Shown here piece after piece: positions 9,040 to 17,644 of a DNA stretch of 64,000 nucleotides; the first letter of the stretch is position 1, and every line of letters starts with the position of its first letter. Source of the stretch: Methylobacterium aerolatum (lineage in GTDB: Bacteria; Pseudomonadota; Alphaproteobacteria; Rhizobiales; Beijerinckiaceae); the NCBI RefSeq assembly GCF_022179085.1, contig NZ_BPQE01000015.1, forward strand, positions 98,574-162,573, in the 5' to 3' direction. The translations under genes and the position numbers were made by a program. Under the pieces are notes generated by a model. That model was not told the origin of the DNA, ran no database searches, and was given only the letters and a program-made list of their open reading frames with translations.

Positions 9040-9070
9040 TTGACCCCCCTCCACAGGAACCGCTTAGGTA
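9040..9070 (+). promoter_or_regulatory. Candidate stable-RNA promoter
   Basis: TTGACC (9040-9045), 18-19 bases, then TTAGGTA (9064-9070), inside an otherwise gene-free region and about 7 bases before the predicted start of the structured RNA. The strong -35 and the lack of any nearby start codon fit an RNA gene better than a protein gene. Confidence 0.5.
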
Positions 9071-9077
9071 GCCCCAG

Positions 9078-9250
9078 GGCGGTACGCGTCGCCCCGGGGT
9101 GTGGAAATCCCTCACAAGACGGCTTGGCGCCCGCTGGCTTGGGCGCCGTTATCCTTGACCCTGCGGTCGGGGAGCCTGCGACGCATGTCCAGGCGCTCCG
9201 GTGCTAAGGGTCGTAGGAGCCGATCTTGTGCGGTTTTCCAACTCCCCGAC
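9078..9250 (+). ncRNA. ssrS: Structured RNA, candidate 6S RNA
   Basis: About 173 nucleotides fold into one long rod. The closing stem pairs GGGGTGTGGAAA (about 9097-9107) with TTTTCCAACTCCCC (9234-9247); next CACAAGACGGCT (9113-9124) pairs with AGCCGATCTTGTG (9218-9230); the 5' side then carries a perfect hairpin GGCGCCC/GGGCGCC (9126-9147), and the apical arm pairs CCTTGACCCT (9153-9162) with AAGGGTCGTAGG (9206-9217). Size, rod shape, an asymmetric middle with a side hairpin, and a strong dedicated promoter fit alphaproteobacterial 6S RNA, the regulator that binds sigma70 RNA polymerase. I saw no SRP, RNase P or tmRNA signature. The identity is inferred from structure, not from alignment. 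Confidence 0.5.
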
Positions 9251-9314
9251 TGGGGGTGGTCGAGGCTCGTCACGCGGGGGCGTACCGCTGACATGGGTTT
9301 GGCGGAAGTTGGCC

Positions 9315-9491
9315 ATGGACACTGTCTACACCGCGGAAGAGCGACGGCTGCTCGTGTCGAGCCTTCGTCTTCTGTTCGACGCCCTGGTGCGGCAGCCGAC
9401 GGACGATCCGCTGAAACACCAATCGCGGGAATCCCTCAGGCGGATCCTCTCCCTTCTGGAGGGGGAGGGCGCGCGGTTGCCGCCCTCTTGA
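9315..9491 (+). CDS. Small protein of unknown function
   Basis: 58 residues, MDTVYTAEERRLLVSSLRLL onward, predicted to be mostly two amphipathic helices, with no signal peptide and no cysteine. It begins 65 bases after the end of the structured RNA, so it could be read through from the same promoter. No known family is recognised. The frame has codon use like its neighbours and a plausible ATG, but so short a gene needs comparison with relatives to be sure. Confidence 0.4.
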   Translation: MDTVYTAEERRLLVSSLRLLFDALVRQPTDDPLKHQSRESLRRILSLLEGEGARLPPS

Positions 9492-9558
9492 GACACCACA
9501 AAAGACCCGGAGCCGTCGCCGATGGAGTTGAGCCACGCCCGTCGATGGCACCCTGCTC

Positions 9559-9655
9559 GTCCTCGACGCGCGAAAGCGAAGCAATCCAGGGATGCGAACC
9601 GTACGGAAGCGTCCCGTAGTCCTGGATCGCTTCGCTGCGCTGCGCGAGCGCTGAC
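9559..9655. repeat. Palindromic intergenic repeat, copy 4 (CCCTGGATTGCTTCGC family)
   Basis: Arms GCGAAAGCGAAGCAATCCAG and CTGGATCGCTTCGCTGCGCT are an imperfect inverted repeat; centre GGATGCGAACCGTACGGAAG. More diverged than copies 2, 3 and 7. Confidence 0.75.
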
Positions 9656-9663
9656 GACGACGA

Positions 9664-9706
9664 GCCTCTCACGAAACTCCCGGTGGACGCGGGTTTTGTG
9701 AAGGGC
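9664..9706. repeat. Short hairpin repeat (CTCTCACGAAACTCCCGG)
   Basis: CCTCTCACGAAACTCCCG is followed by CGGGTTTTGTGAAGG, a diverged inverted repeat. The same unit, better preserved, occurs at 31349-31428 downstream of a small lipoprotein gene. Here it lies just past the 3' end of the transglutaminase gene, where it could act in transcript ending or stability. Confidence 0.5.
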
Positions 9707-9726
9707 TGGAAGGCAGCGAAGGCCCC

Positions 9727-10587
9727 TCAGGCGGCGCCCGCATGGGGCGCAGGCACCTCCGTGGAGATCGCCTCGACGGTTCGCGGCGTCGGGCTGCCCT
9801 GGCCGTCCGCGCGCTGGATGCGGATCTGCTGGTTGACCGGCTGCATGTTGCCGTAGGGCGTGGAGAAGGCGATCTCGGCGGCGTCGCGGCCGACGCCGAT
9901 CCGCACGAGGCCATCGGGATCGGCCTGCCGGGTCGCGTCGAACAGCCACCAGCGCCCGTCGAGATAGGCTTCGAACACCGCGTGGAAGTCGCTCGGCACG
10001 AGGCCGTGGGCGTAGCAGCTCACGAACCGGGCGGGGATGCCGAGCGCCCGGCAGAAGGCCGTGCCGAGATGGGCGAAATCCCGGCACACCCCCGCCCGCT
10101 TGAGGAGGGATTCGTGCGCCGTCGTCTGTTCGTCGCTGGAGCCGGGCTGGTAGGCGAGGTGATCGTGGATCCAGTTGCAGATCGCGTTCACCCGTTGGTG
10201 CCCCTTCGGCAGGGCGCCGAACTCGGCCTGGGCGAAGGGCGTCAGCCGGTCCGAGGAGACGAAGCGGCTCGGCAGCAGGTAGGGCAGGATGTCGATGGGG
10301 AGCTGCGCGATCGGCGTCTCGTTGATCGTCGCCGGGTCGGCCCGATGCACCGTCAACTCGACGTCGGCCTCGTATTCGAGGGAGAACGGCCCGGTCGGCA
10401 CGTTGACGCCGAGGTAGCGGTTCTTCGTGTCGGGATGGATGTAGCTCTCCCGCCTCAGGTCCGGCGCGAGCGTCAGCGTCTCGCGGAGGATCTCGACGCT
10501 CTTCAGCTTCGCGACCTCGAGGTTGAAGATGAATGTCGTGTCCGCGAGGATCGTGTAGGACAGGCTGCAACCCAGCGTGTAGCGCAT
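9727..10587 (-). CDS. Transglutaminase-like domain protein
   Basis: 286 residues: an N-terminal beta-rich domain (about 1-110; RYTLGCSLSYTI...) and a C-terminal transglutaminase-like cysteine protease fold. The catalytic triad is intact: Cys in RAGVCRDFAHLGTAFCRALG (near residue 167), His in DFHAVFEAYL (near 202) and Asp in WWLFDATRQ (near 217). No signal peptide or membrane segment is seen, so it is probably cytosolic, where such proteins act as peptidases or amide-bond enzymes of unknown target. It stands alone; the start is the ATG that begins the conserved MRYTLGCSL. Confidence 0.88.
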   Translation of the reverse strand: MRYTLGCSLSYTILADTTFIFNLEVAKLKSVEILRETLTLAPDLRRESYIHPDTKNRYLGVNVPTGPFSLEYEADVELTVHRADPATINETPIAQLPIDILPYLLPSRFVSSDRLTPFAQAEFGALPKGHQRVNAICNWIHDHLAYQPGSSDEQTTAHESLLKRAGVCRDFAHLGTAFCRALGIPARFVSCYAHGLVPSDFHAVFEAYLDGRWWLFDATRQADPDGLVRIGVGRDAAEIAFSTPYGNMQPVNQQIRIQRADGQGSPTPRTVEAISTEVPAPHAGAA

Positions 10588-10929
10588 CGAAACTGTCCCT
10601 GTCGGCCCGGTGTAAGCTAACCCGGCAAAGCGGCATCGATGGCGACGGTTCCCCGGTCACCTGCCTGAAAAACCGCCGCCGGCTCAGCGTTTTGCCCTCA
10701 TCGGCGGCAGGGGCGCCGATGGCCGCGTCCGTTCGGGCCGTAGCCCCTGCGGCGCCGCCGGGCGATCGGGTGGGACAGCCCGCGGCACTGCCCGCACGAT
10801 GGGCAGGGGCGGCGCGTTCCCGGGGCGGCCGGCGGCACCCTCCGGGGGCTTTGGCGCGTCGGGCTGCTTGATTTCCCCGGTGGCAAGGCCGAAGGACGGT
10901 TTTGATTTCCTCTAAACGAGACGGGACCG
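10588..10929. other. Gene-free stretch
   Basis: 342 bases between divergent genes. It is GC-rich, with several short self-complementary runs but no ordered repeat copy. The only clear signal is the purine-rich leader of the next gene near its 3' end. I see no gene here. Confidence 0.5.
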
Positions 10930-11325
10930 ATGGAAGAACTGCTCGCCCGCGTGTGTGACCGAACCGGCCTCGACGCCGGCACCGCGCGCACCGCGCTCGG
11001 ACACATTCTGGCCTTCCTGCAGAAGGAGGGCCCGGAGGCCGAGGTGAACCAGCTCATGGCCGCCCTGCCGGGCTCCGAATCCCTCATCGCGGAGGCAAAT
11101 GCCGGAGACAGCGGCGGCGGCGGCGGCCTCATGGGAATGCTCGGCGGCATGATGGGCGGCGGCGGCGTCATGGCGCTCGGCCAGAAGCTCATGGCGGCGG
11201 GCGTGCCGATGGGCCAGATGCAGGCGCTCGGTCAAGAACTGTTCACTGTCGGCCGTGAAAAGGCGGGTGAAGATGTAATGGGCCCTATCGTCGGCTCAAT
11301 ACCGGGTTTGAATCAGTTCGTATAA
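10930..11325 (+). CDS. DUF2267-like small protein
   Basis: 131 residues. The first ~55 form a helical domain (MEELLARVCDRTGLDAGTAR...) resembling the start of DUF2267 proteins; then a Gly/Met-rich linker with SGGGGGLMGMLGGMMGGGGV (residues 61-80), and a C-terminal helical part ending IVGSIPGLNQFV. There is no signal peptide. Function is unknown. The ATG follows a purine-rich leader (AAACGAGACGGGACCG). The low-complexity Gly/Met middle is unusual and could be a flexible hinge or a metal-binding patch. Confidence 0.7.
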   Translation: MEELLARVCDRTGLDAGTARTALGHILAFLQKEGPEAEVNQLMAALPGSESLIAEANAGDSGGGGGLMGMLGGMMGGGGVMALGQKLMAAGVPMGQMQALGQELFTVGREKAGEDVMGPIVGSIPGLNQFV

Positions 11326-11535
11326 TCGGGAACACTGTTTTCGCGGCGCGGAATCACTGTCGTCGCGGAAACCTGTGCGTTACCGCACTGCGGCGCGGGT
11401 CGGGGCTGGTAAACATTAAAAAAACATGATCCAGCCCGAACTTCGGCGGAACTGACAATCGGCTGTCCCCGTTATTCTCGGGTGCAGCGGTTCCCGTCGA
11501 AGTATCGCCGGCTGCCACGACCCCGCAGGCCGTCC

Positions 11536-11754
11536 ATGCCCGTATTCGACGCCAAGCATCCGGAACAGGATTTCGAAGGCCAGGCGCTGCTGGGCGCTCT
11601 GCTCTATCCCTCGCGGGCGGCACGCATCCGGGCACTCCGGGCTGGGCAGCGGCGGCTGGAGCGCAACCCGTTCCTCATCGAGCCGATGACGATGGAGCCG
11701 CGTCTGCCCCTGACCGGCGACGACCTCGCACCGGTCGCGGCGCCGCAGCGGTAA
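11536..11754 (+). CDS. Small hypothetical protein
   Basis: 72 residues, MPVFDAKHPEQDFEGQALLG onward, with an Arg-rich middle (SRAARIRALRAGQRRLERNP) and a Pro-rich tail. No signal peptide, membrane segment or known motif. The ATG after an arginine-rich upstream extension was chosen because the extension looks non-coding. It is isolated in the gap before the convergent membrane protein. Confidence 0.45.
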   Translation: MPVFDAKHPEQDFEGQALLGALLYPSRAARIRALRAGQRRLERNPFLIEPMTMEPRLPLTGDDLAPVAAPQR

Positions 11755-11828
11755 GGGGACGTCGCCGCGCTTCCTTCATCCCATCGCGCCGTGCGCAGCG
11801 GCGTGTGCCTAGATGCCGAACGGCGCCA

Positions 11829-12866
11829 TTACCAGGGTTGAGGCGTCACGACGCCCGTCCGGGTCACGACGACCCAGTTCCGGCCCTGCCTCTCGATCCC
11901 CTCGACCCGTCCCGCTCCCGGCAGGGTGTCGCCGGGCATCACCTGATACAGGCGGCGGTTGCGTGCTTCGACGATGGCCGCACCCTCGAACACGTCGCGG
12001 AGGGCGAGGTTCTCGAGCACCGGCGGCCGTCCCGGCGCGGCGGCCTTCACCGGCTCGGGCGCCCTGACCTCGACCTTGGCGTCGATGGGGCGCGCCTCCG
12101 GGGCCTTCGCCTCGGCCGGCTTCTCCGCGATCCGCTCGCGCGGTTCGGCGAGGCTTCCAGTCTGCGTGGGCTCCGCCTTCGCCACGGCGAGTTTCGAGAG
12201 GGCCGACAGGCGCGTCGCCTGCTCCCGCTCGGCCTGATCGATCCGCTCGCCCAGGCCCGCGATCTTCGCCGTCAGGCTCTTGTCGAGCTGGCCGATCCTG
12301 TCGGAGACGGCACCGCCCTTGCCGTCCTTGCGGGCGGCGTCGGTGGCGGCCTTCAACTCCGCGAGGCCCTGTTCCAGCTTGGCGAGGGTCGCGGCGACCT
12401 TGGCCGTATCGGCGCGATTGGCTTCCATCGCCGTCGCCAGGGAGAGTACGGCGGCGTTCGGCGTGGCCTCGTGCGCGCTGCCCAGGGACAGGGCGCCCGC
12501 CCCGAGGATCGCGCCGAGCACCAGGGCGGTGCCCGCCACGGCCGCGAGGCGTGGCTCGGTTCCGCGCAGGCCCGACGAGAGACGCCGTGCCGCCGCGAGC
12601 ACCGAGGTGGCGGCGGCGCCCTCACGCCGTCCGGCCGCAGCCGACGTCGTCTCGGGCGGCCTCGCCCCGGTATGTCGGGACTCGGTCCGATCGGCGCCGA
12701 CCTTGATCTCCATCGTCGGGCGCGGGGTGTCCGGGGCGGGCGCCTTCGCCTCCGCAGGTTGCGCGTCCCGTGGGGGCGCATCCGCCTGCGCCGCGTCCTT
12801 GGCGCCGATGGCTGCCTTGAGCAGATCGTCCGGCGAGGTCGCCGGTTTGGCTTCCGTCGTCGTCAT
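11829..12866 (-). CDS. Single-span membrane protein with coiled coil, unknown function
   Basis: 345 residues: an Ala/Pro/Lys-rich cytosolic N-terminus (1-~105), one membrane helix (AAVAGTALVLGAILGAGALS, about 107-126), an outside heptad-like region rich in Ala, Lys and Glu (about 135-225), a Pro/Glu/Ala linker, and a conserved C-terminal domain (LALRDVFEGAAIVEARNRRL...VMPGDTLPGAGRVEGIER) predicted to be beta-rich. Proteins with this C-terminal domain are common in Hyphomicrobiales, but I know no assigned role. The layout, with one anchor, a spacer and a small periplasmic domain, suggests an envelope scaffold. Confidence 0.75.
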   Translation of the reverse strand: MTTTEAKPATSPDDLLKAAIGAKDAAQADAPPRDAQPAEAKAPAPDTPRPTMEIKVGADRTESRHTGARPPETTSAAAGRREGAAATSVLAAARRLSSGLRGTEPRLAAVAGTALVLGAILGAGALSLGSAHEATPNAAVLSLATAMEANRADTAKVAATLAKLEQGLAELKAATDAARKDGKGGAVSDRIGQLDKSLTAKIAGLGERIDQAEREQATRLSALSKLAVAKAEPTQTGSLAEPRERIAEKPAEAKAPEARPIDAKVEVRAPEPVKAAAPGRPPVLENLALRDVFEGAAIVEARNRRLYQVMPGDTLPGAGRVEGIERQGRNWVVVTRTGVVTPQPW

Positions 12867-12951
12867 CGCCCATCACTCCCGGTTGCCCTGACTGTCGCAA
12901 CCGAGCGTTAAGGACGTTTCTTTACCGAAACCTTACCGTCCGAGATGCGCC

Positions 12952-15027
12952 TCAGGCGGCGAGCCCCCGCTTCTTCAGGAGCGGCTGGATGCTCGGCAGG
13001 CGTCCCCGGAAGGCGGTGTAGGCCGCGCGCGGATCGCGCAGGTTGCCCGCCCCGTAGATGTAGGTCCGCAGGCGCGCGGCGGTCTCGGGGTGGAAGATGT
13101 CCCCCGCCTCCCGGAAGGCGTCGAAGGCGTCCGCGTCGAGCACCTCGGACCAGAGATAGCTATAGTAGCCCGCCGCGTAGCCCTCCCCGCCGAAGATGTG
13201 CGCGAAGTGCGGGGAGCGGTGGCGCATGGCGATCTCCTGCGGGATCGCGATGCGGCGCAGGGTGTCCTCCTCGAAGGCCGGGATGTCGATCCCGCCCTCG
13301 CCCTCGGCGGAGAGGTGGAGCGTCATGTCGACGAGGGCCGAGGCCGTGTACTCCACGGTGGCGAAACCCTGGTTGAAGGTCCGCGCGGCCAGCATCCGGG
13401 CGAGCAGATCCTCCGGCATGGGCGCGCCGGTCTCATGGTGGCGGGCATGGGCGCGCAGGATCTCGGGCTGCTCCAGCCAGTGCTCGTAGAGCTGCGAGGG
13501 CAGTTCCACGAAGTCGCTCGACACGGCGGTGCCCGCCAGCATCGGGTAGGTCACGTCCGAGAGGAGGCCGTGCAGGGCGTGGCCGAACTCGTGGAACAGG
13601 GTGCGGGCGTCGTCGAAGGACAGGAGGGTCGGCTGGCCCTCCGGCGCCTTGGCGAAGTTCATCACGTTCACGATGATCGGCGTCACCGGCCCGTCGAGGC
13701 GTTCCTGGGAGCGGAAGGCGCTCATCCAGGCGCCGGACCGCTTGGAGGCCCGGGCGAAGTAGTCGCCGAGGAACAGGCCGACCTCCCCGCCATCGGCATT
13801 GCCCACGCGCCAGACCCGGAGGTCCGGGTGGTAGCGCGGCACGTCTTGCAACTCCTCGAAGGTCAAGCCGAACAGGCGGCTCGCCGTGTCGAAGGAGGCC
13901 GCGATCATCCGCTCCAGGGGCAGGTACGCCTTCACCTCGCTCTCATCGAGGTCGTGCTCCGCCCGGCGCAGCTTCTCGGCGTAGTGGCGCCAATCGTGCG
14001 CGCGCAGCGGGAAATTATGGCCCTCGGCCTGGACGATGGCCTGGAGCCGGTCGCGCTCGGACAGCGCCCGGGCGCGGGCCGGGGTCCAGACGTCTCGCAA
14101 CAGCTCCATGGCGGCATCGGGCGTCGCCGCCATTGTGTCGTCGAGCTTGAAGTGTGCGTAGCTGTCGTAGCCGAGCAGCCGGGCGCGCTCGGCCCTGAGC
14201 TTCACGATTTCGGCCATTACCGACCGGTTGTCGGTGTCGCCGCCGGATTCGCCCCGGCGGATCCAGGCCTCGTAGGCGCGCTCGCGCAGGTCGCGGCGGG
14301 TGGAGAAGACGAGGAACGGCTCGATCAGCGAGCGCGAGAGGGTGATGACGTGCCCGTCGAGGCCGCGCTCCCTGGCGGCGCTGGCGGCGGCCGCGCGCAG
14401 GAAGGGAGGGAGGCCCGCGAGGTCGTCCTCGCCGTTCAGCGGCAGGGTGAAGCTGCTCTCGTCCGCCAGCAGGTTCTGGCTGAACTGCGTGCCGAGCTGC
14501 GACAGGCGCTCGGCGATGGCCGCCATGCGCGCCTTCGCCTCGGGGGCGAGTTCCGCCCCGGCCCGACGGAAGCGGATGCGGATGCGTGCCAGCACCCGCT
14601 TCTCCTCATCGGTGAGGGATTCACCCTCGGGGTCGATGGCGGAGATCCGGGCGAAGAGCTGCGGGTTGAGATAGATGGCGCTTCCGTGCCGGGCCAGCTT
14701 CGGGCCGATCTCGCGCTCGATCGCCTGGAGGTCCGGGTTCGTGTGGCTGCCGGTGAGGTTGTAGAAGACGCCCGCCACCCGGTCGAGGGCGCGGCCCGCC
14801 CGCTCCATCGCGGCGACGGTGTTGGCGAAGGTCGGCGCCTCGGGGTCGGCGGCGATCGCCGCGATCTCGGCCTCGTGGACGGCGAGGGCCGCGTCGAAGG
14901 CCGGGCGGTAATGCTCCGGCCGGATCCGCTCGAAGGGCGGCAGGCCGTAGGGCGTGCTCCAGCGGTCCTCCGAGAAGGGGTTGTCCTGCGGCAAGCGGTC
15001 GAGACCGGCGGCGAGATGATCCGGCAT
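12952..15027 (-). CDS. dcp: M3-family peptidyl-dipeptidase / oligopeptidase
   Basis: 691 residues, matching Dcp/oligopeptidase A. The thermolysin-type zinc motif HEFGHALHGL lies near residue 480, with the third ligand expected in the following helix and the family region EYTASALVDMTLHL further on. It removes C-terminal dipeptides or breaks down short peptides. No signal peptide is seen, so the site is probably cytosolic. The start is the ATG of MPDHLAAGLDRLPQ; upstream codons form an unlikely Arg-rich extension. It is divergent from the extensin-like gene 159 bases away. Confidence 0.93.
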   Translation of the reverse strand: MPDHLAAGLDRLPQDNPFSEDRWSTPYGLPPFERIRPEHYRPAFDAALAVHEAEIAAIAADPEAPTFANTVAAMERAGRALDRVAGVFYNLTGSHTNPDLQAIEREIGPKLARHGSAIYLNPQLFARISAIDPEGESLTDEEKRVLARIRIRFRRAGAELAPEAKARMAAIAERLSQLGTQFSQNLLADESSFTLPLNGEDDLAGLPPFLRAAAASAARERGLDGHVITLSRSLIEPFLVFSTRRDLRERAYEAWIRRGESGGDTDNRSVMAEIVKLRAERARLLGYDSYAHFKLDDTMAATPDAAMELLRDVWTPARARALSERDRLQAIVQAEGHNFPLRAHDWRHYAEKLRRAEHDLDESEVKAYLPLERMIAASFDTASRLFGLTFEELQDVPRYHPDLRVWRVGNADGGEVGLFLGDYFARASKRSGAWMSAFRSQERLDGPVTPIIVNVMNFAKAPEGQPTLLSFDDARTLFHEFGHALHGLLSDVTYPMLAGTAVSSDFVELPSQLYEHWLEQPEILRAHARHHETGAPMPEDLLARMLAARTFNQGFATVEYTASALVDMTLHLSAEGEGGIDIPAFEEDTLRRIAIPQEIAMRHRSPHFAHIFGGEGYAAGYYSYLWSEVLDADAFDAFREAGDIFHPETAARLRTYIYGAGNLRDPRAAYTAFRGRLPSIQPLLKKRGLAA

Positions 15028-15186
15028 GCATGTCCCTCTTCGAGCGCGGGGCCGAACGGCCCGGAGGCCGGTCCGGGACCCGCAGGGGCCGTTGTCCACC
15101 CTTCCGCTTCCGCCCGCAACCGCGGAGCGGTGATCCGATGGCCGCTTCGGCCGTTATGTCCGGTCGGCGGCGGGGGGCGGAAATCG

Positions 15187-16038
15187 ATGGCGTGGAGACT
15201 GTGGAGCGTGGCGGGCCTCATCGCCGCGACGGTGAGCGTGTCGGCTCTGGCCGCCGAACCGATTCCGGCCGAGGCCGTGCCGACGCCGCCCGAGCGCCCG
15301 GCCGGGCTGCTCCCGACGCCGCTGACCGAGCCCCCTCCGCCGCCCCCGGCGAGGCCCCCGGACCTGACCCCGGCCGCTCCGACCAAAGCGGTCGAGGACG
15401 GGGCGCCGCCTGCGGCGATGCCGGTGCCGCCGCCATCCCCACCCGAACGTCCCGCCGACCTGTCCGGCGAGGCGGCCCTCGCCCTCAAGGTCGCCCCGCC
15501 CGACGACGAGGCGTGCCGGATCCGGCTCAGGCGCCTCGGCGCCGCCTTCGAGCCCCTTCCGCCGATCGCCGAGGGCCAGTGCACCGCGCCCCTGCCGCTG
15601 AAGGTCACCGCGTTGGCCGACGGCGTCGCACTCAAGCCCGCCGCGACGCTCACCTGCCGGGCGGCGGAGAACCTCGCCCGCTGGACGACCGAGGTGCAGG
15701 TCTCGGCGCAGCGCACCTTCGGCCAGCCGCTGACGGGCCTGGAGATCGGCGGATCCTACGTCTGCCGCGGCCAGAACCACGACCTCGATGCCAAGCTCAG
15801 CGAGCACGCCTTCGCGGGCGCCGTCGACATCATGGGGTTCTCCGTGGCGGGGCGCGCGCCGATCCCCGTCCGGGGGGCGCCGCCGGACCAGCCCGAGGGC
15901 GCCTTCCTGGCATCGACCAGGTCCACGGCCTGCGCCTTCTTCCGCACGGTCCTCGGTCCGGGTTCGAACGCCGCCCACGCCAACCACTTCCATTTCGACG
16001 AGCGCGAGCGCACCGCCGGGCATCGCCTCTGCGAGTGA
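15187..16038 (+). CDS. Extensin-like C-terminal domain protein, exported
   Basis: 283 residues: signal peptide (1-~22, ending SALAA), a long Pro-rich segment (about 25-95, with runs such as EPPPPPPARPP), and an extensin_2-type domain of about 180 residues. Conserved marks are four or more cysteines, YVCRGQNHDLDAKLSEHAFA, and FRTVLGPGSNAAHANHFHFD, whose His/Asp set resembles the zinc site of D-Ala-D-Ala carboxypeptidase (M15) folds. It probably acts on or binds peptidoglycan in the periplasm. The neighbouring L,D-transpeptidase 101 bases downstream fits that role. Confidence 0.85.
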   Translation: MAWRLWSVAGLIAATVSVSALAAEPIPAEAVPTPPERPAGLLPTPLTEPPPPPPARPPDLTPAAPTKAVEDGAPPAAMPVPPPSPPERPADLSGEAALALKVAPPDDEACRIRLRRLGAAFEPLPPIAEGQCTAPLPLKVTALADGVALKPAATLTCRAAENLARWTTEVQVSAQRTFGQPLTGLEIGGSYVCRGQNHDLDAKLSEHAFAGAVDIMGFSVAGRAPIPVRGAPPDQPEGAFLASTRSTACAFFRTVLGPGSNAAHANHFHFDERERTAGHRLCE

Positions 16039-16139
16039 GCGGTGCGACAGCGCGGCCCCGGAACGGGACGCGCCTTCGGAAGCTTGTGGGCACCAGATCG
16101 TGGCGAGCCCCGAGCGTGGGCGGACGGAGCAAGAGGGCA

Positions 16140-17318
16140 ATGCAAAGACCGTGGACGATGGCCGCGATCGCGCTGGCGGTGCTGTCCCTGCCCGCCGTAG
16201 CCAAGGATGCGCCCCGCAAGGACGCGGCCGGCGAGGCGCGCCCGGATGGCGGGCGCTCCGGGTCTCCGGCGAAGCCCGATACCGCCGGCCCGCTGACCGC
16301 GGAGGCGATCAACGGCGCGACCTTCGCCCCGCCGGCGACCGACAGGGCCGAGGACGGCAAGGGCAAGGACAAGGACAAGCGCGCCGAGAAGGCGTCCCGC
16401 CCGGATCCCAAGGCGAAGGAGGCCGGGGACAAGGCGCCGGACCCGCTCACCGTGAAGGCGCAGGTTCTCCTCGACCGCGCGCGGTTCTCGCCGGGTGCCA
16501 TCGACGGGCTCCAGGGAGACAACTACCACCGGGCCATCGCCGCCTTCGCTGCCGCCCGGAACCTCCCCGCCACCGACCGCCTGACGCCCGAGGTCTGGGA
16601 AGCCCTTCAGTCCGGCGACAGGGAGCCGGCCGTGAGGGACTACACGGTGACGGAGGCCGACGCGGAAGGGCCCTACACCACGCGGATCCCGCGCAAGATG
16701 GAGGAGCAGGCCGACCTCGACGCCCTCGGCTACACCAACGCCCGCGAGATGCTGGCCGAGCGCTTCCATATGAGCCGCGATCTCCTCACCGCCCTCAATC
16801 CCGGCAAGCCCCTGGACAAGGCGGGCACCGTGCTGACCGTCGCCGCCGTGCAGCCGATGGCCGACGACAAGCCGAAGGGGAAGGATCTGCCGCAGGATCC
16901 GAAGGTCGAGCGCATCACCGTCGACAAGACGAATCGCGACCTGCGCGCATTTGGCGCGGACGGAAAGCTTCTGGCTTATTATCCCGCATCCATCGGGAGC
17001 GACGAGAAACCCGCGCCGAGCGGCGAGACGACCGTGAAGGGCGTGGCCTTCAATCCGACCTATACCTACAACCCGAAGTATGGGTTCAAGGGCGTCAAGA
17101 CGAAGCGGAAATTCTCGATCAAGGCCGGTCCGAACAACCCGGTCGGCGTGGTGTGGATCGACCTCGCCATCCCGAGCTACGGCATTCACGGCACGCCCGA
17201 GCCCGAGCGCGTGAGCAAGACGGAGTCCCACGGTTGCATCCGCCTCACCAACTGGAGCGCCCGCGACCTCGCCCTGCACGTCGCGCGGGGGGCCAAGGTC
17301 GATTTCAAGGATGAGTGA
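16140..17318 (+). CDS. L,D-transpeptidase (YkuD domain)
   Basis: 392 residues: signal peptide (1-~21), a charged Lys/Ala/Pro linker (to ~98), a peptidoglycan-binding-like helical region (TVKAQVLLDRARFSPGAIDG..., about 100-155), and a C-terminal YkuD catalytic domain (from about 260). The active-site motif HGTPEPERVSKTESHGCIRL has His at about residue 350 and the catalytic Cys at about 365. It makes 3-3 cross-links or anchors proteins in the wall, as expected in alphaproteobacteria, where LD-links are common. It follows the extensin-like gene and is probably co-transcribed with it. Confidence 0.93.
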   Translation: MQRPWTMAAIALAVLSLPAVAKDAPRKDAAGEARPDGGRSGSPAKPDTAGPLTAEAINGATFAPPATDRAEDGKGKDKDKRAEKASRPDPKAKEAGDKAPDPLTVKAQVLLDRARFSPGAIDGLQGDNYHRAIAAFAAARNLPATDRLTPEVWEALQSGDREPAVRDYTVTEADAEGPYTTRIPRKMEEQADLDALGYTNAREMLAERFHMSRDLLTALNPGKPLDKAGTVLTVAAVQPMADDKPKGKDLPQDPKVERITVDKTNRDLRAFGADGKLLAYYPASIGSDEKPAPSGETTVKGVAFNPTYTYNPKYGFKGVKTKRKFSIKAGPNNPVGVVWIDLAIPSYGIHGTPEPERVSKTESHGCIRLTNWSARDLALHVARGAKVDFKDE

Positions 17319-17644
17319 CCCGACTCCGGCCGACCGGTTCCCCGAGGCGGGTCGGCCGGCCGCGCCCCGCGCGGGCCTCCGCCGAAGTCCGCGCCGACTT
17401 CACGCTGAAGTTGCATTCGGGACGCAGGCGGCGGAAAATGTTTCCGACCTTAACATTGTGTGTCCCCTAACCCCCGGCGGTGTCAGCCAGTCGCTTGACA
17501 CACTCGCGCTTGTGGGCGACCCAGCCTGAGGTCCCGTCGGCTCGGCGGTGGCATGACGTCCGCGGACATGCCCCGTGACCCGGGTCCTGGTTGATCGCTC
17601 CGAAACGACCCCGTCGGGGGACAACGAAGGGAAGACGGCCCGGC
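17319..17644. other. Gene-free stretch with candidate promoter
   Basis: 326 bases between the L,D-transpeptidase and the receiver gene. A GC-rich inverted repeat (GGCCGACC...GGTCGGCC, about 17328-17357) just after the transpeptidase stop could end its transcript, although no T-run follows. A TTGACA at 17494 has only a weak -10 partner. Nothing else is recognised. Confidence 0.4.

Noticed and set aside
9078-9250. SRP RNA, RNase P RNA or tmRNA at the structured locus
   Set aside because: The GGAAGGAAGCAGC-type SRP loop, the RNase P core and a tmRNA tag frame are all absent.
13090-16038. Very long open frame (982 codons) antisense to dcp, continuing into the extensin-like gene
   Set aside because: The part before 15187 is the complement of a well-supported peptidase gene; it has skewed His/Gly/Arg composition and no motif. 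Only the segment from 15187 is real.
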